A stretch of DNA of 38,022 nt from contig CANHAH010000013.1 of assembly GCA_947458705.1 (NCBI GenBank), positions 1 to 38,022 of the forward strand, given 5' to 3'. Below the pieces are notes generated by a model, which searched no databases, had not been told where the DNA came from, and saw only the letters and a program-made list of their open reading frames with translations. Shown here piece by piece: positions 33,848 to 38,022 of the stretch (within the stretch, counting starts at the first letter, position 1; the number at the start of each line of letters is the position of its first letter). This stretch comes from Opitutia bacterium. GTDB taxonomy: Bacteria > Verrucomicrobiota > Verrucomicrobiia > Opitutales > Opitutaceae. The translations under genes were made by a program, and so were the position numbers.

Positions 33848-35503
33848 ATGAATTATTATTTAGGAATCGATGTCGGCACGGGCAGTGCCCGCGCGGGAAT
33901 TTTTGATGCGCGTGGTTGTATGGCGGGTTCGGCCTCATTTCCGATTAAGCTCTGGCACCCGGCGCCAGATCACGTCGAGCAATCCAGTGAAGACATCTGG
34001 CGTGCTTGCGCTCGTGCCACCCGCGCAGCCTTACGCGGCGCGGGGCTGAAAGCGGCCGCCATCAAGGGCATCGGTTTCGATGCCACCTGTTCACTCGTCG
34101 CGCTTGATGCCCAAGACCGTCCGGTGACGGTGAGTACGACGGGTCGAGCCGAGCAAAATGTCGTGGTCTGGATGGATCATCGCGCCCTCGAGCAGACCGA
34201 ACGAATCAACCGCACCGGCCACGCGGTACTGCGTTACGTAGGCGGGGTCATTTCCCCTGAGATGGAAATGCCGAAACTGCTTTGGTTGAAAGAGCATCTC
34301 CCCGCGAGCTGGCAGCGGACGGCGCGGTTTTTCGATCTGCCCGATTTTCTCACCTACCGCGCGACCGGGGACGAGACCCGCTCGCTGTGCAGCACGGTTT
34401 GCAAGTGGACCTACCTCGGCCAACGCGGGGGAGACGGCGCAGGATGGAGCCGCGAATTTTTTCAGCAGATTGGCCTCGGGGATTTGGCCGCCGAGAACTT
34501 CCGGCGCATCGGCCAAACGATCCGCCCGATGGGCACTCCCTTGGGCGGCGGGCTGACTGCGCGCGCGGCCAAGGAGCTCGGTCTGATCGCGGGCACGCCC
34601 GTGGGCGGGTCTATCATCGACGCCCATGCGGGCGGCTTGGGAATGTTGGGCGCGAAGCTGGGGGGTCGAGCACCGAGGTCCTCGGCGCTCAATCAGCGCT
34701 TGGCGCTGATCGGCGGCACTTCGTCCTGCCACATGGCGGTGTCGGCGCAGCCGCGCTTTATCCGCGGCATCTGGGGGCCATATTTCTCCGCGATGATTCC
34801 GGGACTCTGGCTGACTGAGGGCGGGCAGTCGGCCACGGGAGCGCTGATCGACCACGTGATCTTCAGTCACGCGGCCTCAGCGGGACTTGTGCTCGAAGCG
34901 AAGCGCTCAGGCCGGACCATCTACGAATTACTTAACGCCCGCCTCGACACCTTGGCCGAGAGCGAGCGGGCGCCGTTTCCCGCCGCGCTTACTCGCGAGT
35001 TGCACATCCTGCCGGATTTCCACGGCAACCGGTCGCCGCGTGCCGATCCCACGCTAAGAGGAGTGATTAGCGGACTCACGCTTTCGGCCACGGCCGACGA
35101 TCTGGCGCGCCGGTATCTGGCCGCAATCCAAGCGGTCGCTTACGGGACGCGGCACATCATCGAAGAAATGAATCGCCAGGGCTATGCGATCGACACCGTG
35201 CTGATCTGCGGCGGCGGCACGAAGAACCCCGTTTTTCTGCGCGAACACGCCGATATCACGGGCTGCCGACTCGTGTTACCCGCCGAGCCGGAAGCGGTGC
35301 TACTTGGATCTGCTGTATTGGGTGCAGTCGCGGGCGGCGAACACGCTACCGTGCTCGGCGCGATGCAATCGATGAACGCAGCAGGTCGAATTATCGCACC
35401 AACGCGCGGGTCGGTGGCGCGTTTTCACGCCGCGAAGTATCGGGTGTTCCACCGTCTGCACGCGGATTTTCTGGCCGTGCGCAAGCTGATGTCCGCCGTA
35501 TAG
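33848..35503 (+). CDS. FGGY-family carbohydrate kinase (D-ribulokinase-like)
   Basis: 551 residues from ATG 33848. The phosphate-1 loop [15 protein letters not shown] (6-20), [13 protein letters not shown] (75-87), the WMDHRA stretch (108-113) and [14 protein letters not shown] with catalytic Asp258 place it in the FGGY ribulokinase/YDR109c-like branch; GGTSSCHM and [13 protein letters not shown] are the later ATP-binding signatures. It phosphorylates a ketopentose, pentitol or related sugar in the cytoplasm. Being last in the plus arm, it likely handles a product of the aldolases or of the imported sugar. It converges with the GntP-type permease at a gap of only three bases, with no terminator visible between. 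Confidence 0.9.
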   Translation: MNYYLGIDVGTGSARAGIFDARGCMAGSASFPIKLWHPAPDHVEQSSEDIWRACARATRAALRGAGLKAAAIKGIGFDATCSLVALDAQDRPVTVSTTGRAEQNVVVWMDHRALEQTERINRTGHAVLRYVGGVISPEMEMPKLLWLKEHLPASWQRTARFFDLPDFLTYRATGDETRSLCSTVCKWTYLGQRGGDGAGWSREFFQQIGLGDLAAENFRRIGQTIRPMGTPLGGGLTARAAKELGLIAGTPVGGSIIDAHAGGLGMLGAKLGGRAPRSSALNQRLALIGGTSSCHMAVSAQPRFIRGIWGPYFSAMIPGLWLTEGGQSATGALIDHVIFSHAASAGLVLEAKRSGRTIYELLNARLDTLAESERAPFPAALTRELHILPDFHGNRSPRADPTLRGVISGLTLSATADDLARRYLAAIQAVAYGTRHIIEEMNRQGYAIDTVLICGGGTKNPVFLREHADITGCRLVLPAEPEAVLLGSAVLGAVAGGEHATVLGAMQSMNAAGRIIAPTRGSVARFHAAKYRVFHRLHADFLAVRKLMSAV

Positions 35504-35506
35504 GCG

Positions 35507-36910
35507 CTAGCGGCCCAATTGGGGAAAGAAGGCCGAGAGCAACAGCAGCAAGGCGAGGCCAGTCAGGGCGACGACGGCGATCGCGGGAGTCCAGGTGCGC
35601 AGCGTCTGGCCTTCGCTCATGCCGCTCATGCGGCTAAAAATCCAGAAGCCACTGTCGTTCATCCACGAAATCGAAAGTCCGCCGTAGCCGCAGGCAGCGA
35701 AGATGTAGAGCGAGTTGACCGAGAATCCCGTCGGGCCGGCGAGGGAGAACATAATGCTCGCCGCCGTGATCATCGCAACCGTGGTCGAGCCCTGAGCGAT
35801 ACGCAGCACGCAGGCGAGCAGCCACGCAAGGAGCACCGGATTCACGGCGAAATCGGTCGTGAGGCTACGCACGGACTCGCCGACGCCGGCGAGCTTGATC
35901 ATCGCGCCAAACGCTCCGCCGGCGGCCGTGATCAGAATGATCGTACCGGCGGTTTCAAGGGGCGGTCCGATGACCGGCCCGGCGTCACGCCAGCCGATCC
36001 GTTTTTGGCGGATAAAAACACCGACGGCGATTAATGCGCCAAGAAAGAGCGCGGTATTTTTATTACCGATAAACGCGAGTGCGCCGGCGAGATCTGGGGA
36101 AAGTTTTCCCGGCATCCCGGCGGCGACAGAGGATATTCCGATCAGAATGAGCGGCAGCACCACCGGCGCGATGGAAGCGAAGAAGCCAGGTAAGGCTGAC
36201 TCGGGTACCTCAGGTGGAATTACCGTGCCGGGCGGAAGCGAGGCGGAAACCGGGAAAGGATTGCGGCGATTGCACCAACCGGCGAATGCCAGGCCCGCTA
36301 GGGCGGGCAAGATCCCCACCGCCAAACCGAAGAGAATTGAGGCGCCAATATCGATCTTGAGCAGTTCGGCGACGGCGAGCGGACCGGGCGTCGGCGGAAC
36401 TGTGGCGTGGGTCACAACCCCGCCTACGCAGATCGCGAGTAGGTACAGCGTGAAATCGCGGCCGGTGCGTAGGGCAAGCGAGCGTGCGAGCGGGACTAGG
36501 AGAAAAAAGATCGTGTCGAAGAAAACCGGGATCCCTAGAACGAAACTGCACGCCATCAGAGCGAGCGGCGCGCGGGATTCGCCGAGCACAGCGATGAAGC
36601 GGCGAACGATTTTCTCGGCGGCCCCACTCTCCATCAACGCAGCGCCGATCACGGAGGCGATGGCGATGGTGAAGGCAAGCTTGCCCGTAGCGGTGCCGAG
36701 CTCGGCCATGACAGCGTCTACTGATTGAACAAGCGTCGGTCCGCCGGGGGTGAGCAGCGAGTTCAGAATGCCCACCACGATGGCTGCAAAGATGAGAGCG
36801 AAGAAGGCGTGGAGGCGCAGAGCGACAATCGCAGCGATAATGAACGCGACGCTGATCAACAAAATGACAAGTGGAGTAAAGCCGGTGGCGGCGAGGATTA
36901 GGGGCATCAT
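35507..36910 (-). CDS. GntP-family gluconate/idonate permease
   Basis: 467 residues, ATG 36910, with about 12-14 membrane helices. Motifs characteristic of the family include FFALIFAAIVVGIL, AFTIAIASVIGAALMESGAAEKIV, SFVLGIPVFFDTIFFLLVPLA, THATVPPTPGPLAVAE and LRIAQGSTTVAMITAAS, then SWMNDSGFWIFSRM near the end. GntP proteins are proton symporters for gluconate and related sugar acids. It lies 48 bases after the SDR gene on the same strand. With the SDR and the zinc dehydrogenase it makes the same three-family set as idnD, idnO and idnT of E. coli, so L-idonate or 5-keto-gluconate is a plausible substrate. Confidence 0.92.
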   Translation of the reverse strand: MMPLILAATGFTPLVILLISVAFIIAAIVALRLHAFFALIFAAIVVGILNSLLTPGGPTLVQSVDAVMAELGTATGKLAFTIAIASVIGAALMESGAAEKIVRRFIAVLGESRAPLALMACSFVLGIPVFFDTIFFLLVPLARSLALRTGRDFTLYLLAICVGGVVTHATVPPTPGPLAVAELLKIDIGASILFGLAVGILPALAGLAFAGWCNRRNPFPVSASLPPGTVIPPEVPESALPGFFASIAPVVLPLILIGISSVAAGMPGKLSPDLAGALAFIGNKNTALFLGALIAVGVFIRQKRIGWRDAGPVIGPPLETAGTIILITAAGGAFGAMIKLAGVGESVRSLTTDFAVNPVLLAWLLACVLRIAQGSTTVAMITAASIMFSLAGPTGFSVNSLYIFAACGYGGLSISWMNDSGFWIFSRMSGMSEGQTLRTWTPAIAVVALTGLALLLLLSAFFPQLGR

Positions 36911-36958
36911 TTTTGGGGTAAACGGGGTAAGGGGTAATTAGCCTGTGGAGGCGCAGAG

Positions 36959-37750
36959 CTAGGGGCGGGGGAGGGCCCGGGTGTCGTTGACGGAGATGCC
37001 GCCGTCCACGAGCAGCGTTTGCCCCGTGATGTAGGCGCTCGCATCGCTCGAGAGAAAAAGTAGCGAGCCCGTGAGGTCATCAATCGCGCCGGGGCGCCGT
37101 AAGGGAATTTTCGCGCTTAGGTACGACACCCACTCGGCGTTTTCATACATGACGGCGTTTTGCGCGGTTTTGAACCAACCGGGAGCAAGGCAATTGACGG
37201 TAACTCCCGCTGGGCCCCAATCGGCGGCGAGACTCATTGTGAGTTGTTTGATGCCGCCGCGACTAGCGCCGTAGGGGGCGAGGCCAGCGTAACCAGCCAC
37301 ACAGGTGACGGAACCCAGGTTGATGATGCGCCCGCGTCCAGCCGGCACCATGTAACGCGCAGCGGCTTGAGCGACGAAGAACGGACCGCGCAAATTGGTG
37401 TCCAAGACCGTATTCCAGTCTTCCCAGGAAATATCGGCGGCCGGTTTACGGATATTGCAACCGGCGTTATTGATAAGGATATCGAGCCGGCCAAGGGCGG
37501 CGTGCGCGGCATCGACGGCGGCGGTGATCGCAGCGTGATCGCGCACATCAAGGACAAGCGGCACCGCTCGGCGGCCGAGCGCGCGAATCGCCGTGACCGT
37601 GGGCTCGAGCGAATCGAGCGCGCGCGCGGTGACGGCAACATCGACACCGGCGCGTGCAAGCTCGATGGCGAAGTGCCGGCCGAGGCCGCGGCTGGCGCCA
37701 GTGACCAGGGCCATCTTGCCCGCAAGATCGAAAGTGGCGGGGAGGTTCAT
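36959..37750 (-). CDS. Short-chain dehydrogenase/reductase, gluconate 5-dehydrogenase-like
   Basis: 263 residues from ATG 37750, which overlaps the upstream dehydrogenase stop as ATGA. Rossmann fold with cofactor motif TGASRGLG (17-24), NNAG (94-97), Asn119, Ser147 in INLGSV, and the C-terminal ITGQTLLVDGGIS. The catalytic tetrad position that is normally YxxxK reads Tyr160-Gly-Ala-Ser-Arg164, with a Lys only at 168. NADP preference is suggested by the Arg after the glycine motif and TAR at 41-43. The closest roles are 5-keto-gluconate reductase (IdnO) and gluconate 5-dehydrogenase. Its neighbours, a zinc dehydrogenase and a GntP permease, support sugar-acid catabolism. Confidence 0.9.
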   Translation of the reverse strand: MNLPATFDLAGKMALVTGASRGLGRHFAIELARAGVDVAVTARALDSLEPTVTAIRALGRRAVPLVLDVRDHAAITAAVDAAHAALGRLDILINNAGCNIRKPAADISWEDWNTVLDTNLRGPFFVAQAAARYMVPAGRGRIINLGSVTCVAGYAGLAPYGASRGGIKQLTMSLAADWGPAGVTVNCLAPGWFKTAQNAVMYENAEWVSYLSAKIPLRRPGAIDDLTGSLLFLSSDASAYITGQTLLVDGGISVNDTRALPRP

Positions 37751-38022
37751 GGTGCGAGAATGACCTTCATGAATTTGGCGCCGTCTTTGGCGGAGAGTTT
37801 TTCGAACCACGCAGCGCCATCGGCGAGCGGGGCGACGGCGCTGATCATCGGTTCGACGCGGATTACGCCGCGAGCGATGAGATCGAGGCAAAGCGGGTAT
37901 TCGCCGGCGGAGCCGCAGGTGCCGTGGAGCGTGAGCTCGCGGGTGACGACGGCTTGGAGCGGGAAATCGGTTTTTGCGGCGAGGTTGCCGACGAGGACGA
38001 CGGAGCCGCCGCGGCGGACGGA
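37747..38022 (-). CDS. Zinc-type alcohol dehydrogenase, C-terminal part (gene begins beyond the right edge)
   Basis: An open frame of 91 codons plus the stop enters from the window edge. It reads SVRRGGSVVLVGNLAAKTDFPLQ, then VTRELTLHGTCGSAGEYPLCLDLIARG and ends AKDGAKFMKVILAP. This is the C-terminal substrate/cofactor part of medium-chain dehydrogenases of the sorbitol, threonine or L-idonate dehydrogenase type. Catalytic zinc ligands lie outside the window. Its stop overlaps the SDR start (ATGA, 37747-37750), so the two are translationally coupled. By analogy with idnD it may oxidise L-idonate to 5-keto-gluconate; this is inference from neighbours. Confidence 0.8.
   Translation of the reverse strand, partial: SVRRGGSVVLVGNLAAKTDFPLQAVVTRELTLHGTCGSAGEYPLCLDLIARGVIRVEPMISAVAPLADGAAWFEKLSAKDGAKFMKVILAP

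Overview
The window (38,022 bases, GC-rich, densely packed, no rRNA, tRNA or CRISPR seen) looks like a chromosome segment of a polysaccharide-degrading Verrucomicrobiota bacterium, most likely Opitutaceae-like. This is inferred from the gene mix: heparinase II/III lyase with a CxxC-rich front end, three TonB-dependent receptors, a FecI/FecR pair, a planctomycete-type cytochrome c domain, LacI regulation of sugar genes, a formylglycine-type sulfatase, and weak or absent Shine-Dalgarno sequences.

Layout. (1) 1-2670, minus: a large heparinase II/III-family lyase running off the left edge. (2) 2877-5152, plus: a NosR-like FMN-binding membrane protein translationally coupled to an ApbE flavin transferase, then a convergent TRIC/YadS-like membrane protein. 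(3) 13985 down to 6131, minus: ECF sigma factor, FecR anti-sigma, STN-type TonB receptor, serine hydrolase and sulfatase, read as one cell-surface-signalling operon for a sulfated substrate. (4) 14188-15559, plus: a CvfB/YitL-like S1 protein and a HicB-like antitoxin followed by a HicA-like toxin broken by one missing base. (5) 17516 down to 15588, minus: DUF2231/cytochrome c membrane protein plus type II L-asparaginase; a divergent TonB receptor with a very short plug lies at 17586-19886. (6) 19976-35503: a LacI regulator next to a divergent catabolic locus. The left arm (minus) is a PhyH dioxygenase, an HpcH/HpaI aldolase and a large secreted glycosidase-like protein. The right arm (plus) is a TonB receptor, DapA/NanA-type aldolase, DUF3748 protein, sialidase-like Asp-box protein, MFS transporter and FGGY kinase. 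(7) 38022 down to 35507, minus: zinc alcohol dehydrogenase (partial), SDR and GntP permease, the same three families as the E. coli idnD-idnO-idnT set for L-idonate.

The strongest new signal is regulatory. Two identical 17-base palindrome-cored sites lie in the 416-base divergent region of part 6, one next to each arm, and a closely related palindrome (13 of 16 bases the same) lies just before the LacI gene. This predicts one LacI-controlled regulon of about ten genes: outer-membrane import, extracytoplasmic cleavage by the glycosidase-like and sialidase-like proteins, inner-membrane transport by MFS, and breakdown by two mechanistically different aldolases, a dioxygenase and a kinase. Its substrate cannot be named from sequence. 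I infer a modified glycan or sugar acid that yields 2-keto-3-deoxy-type intermediates.
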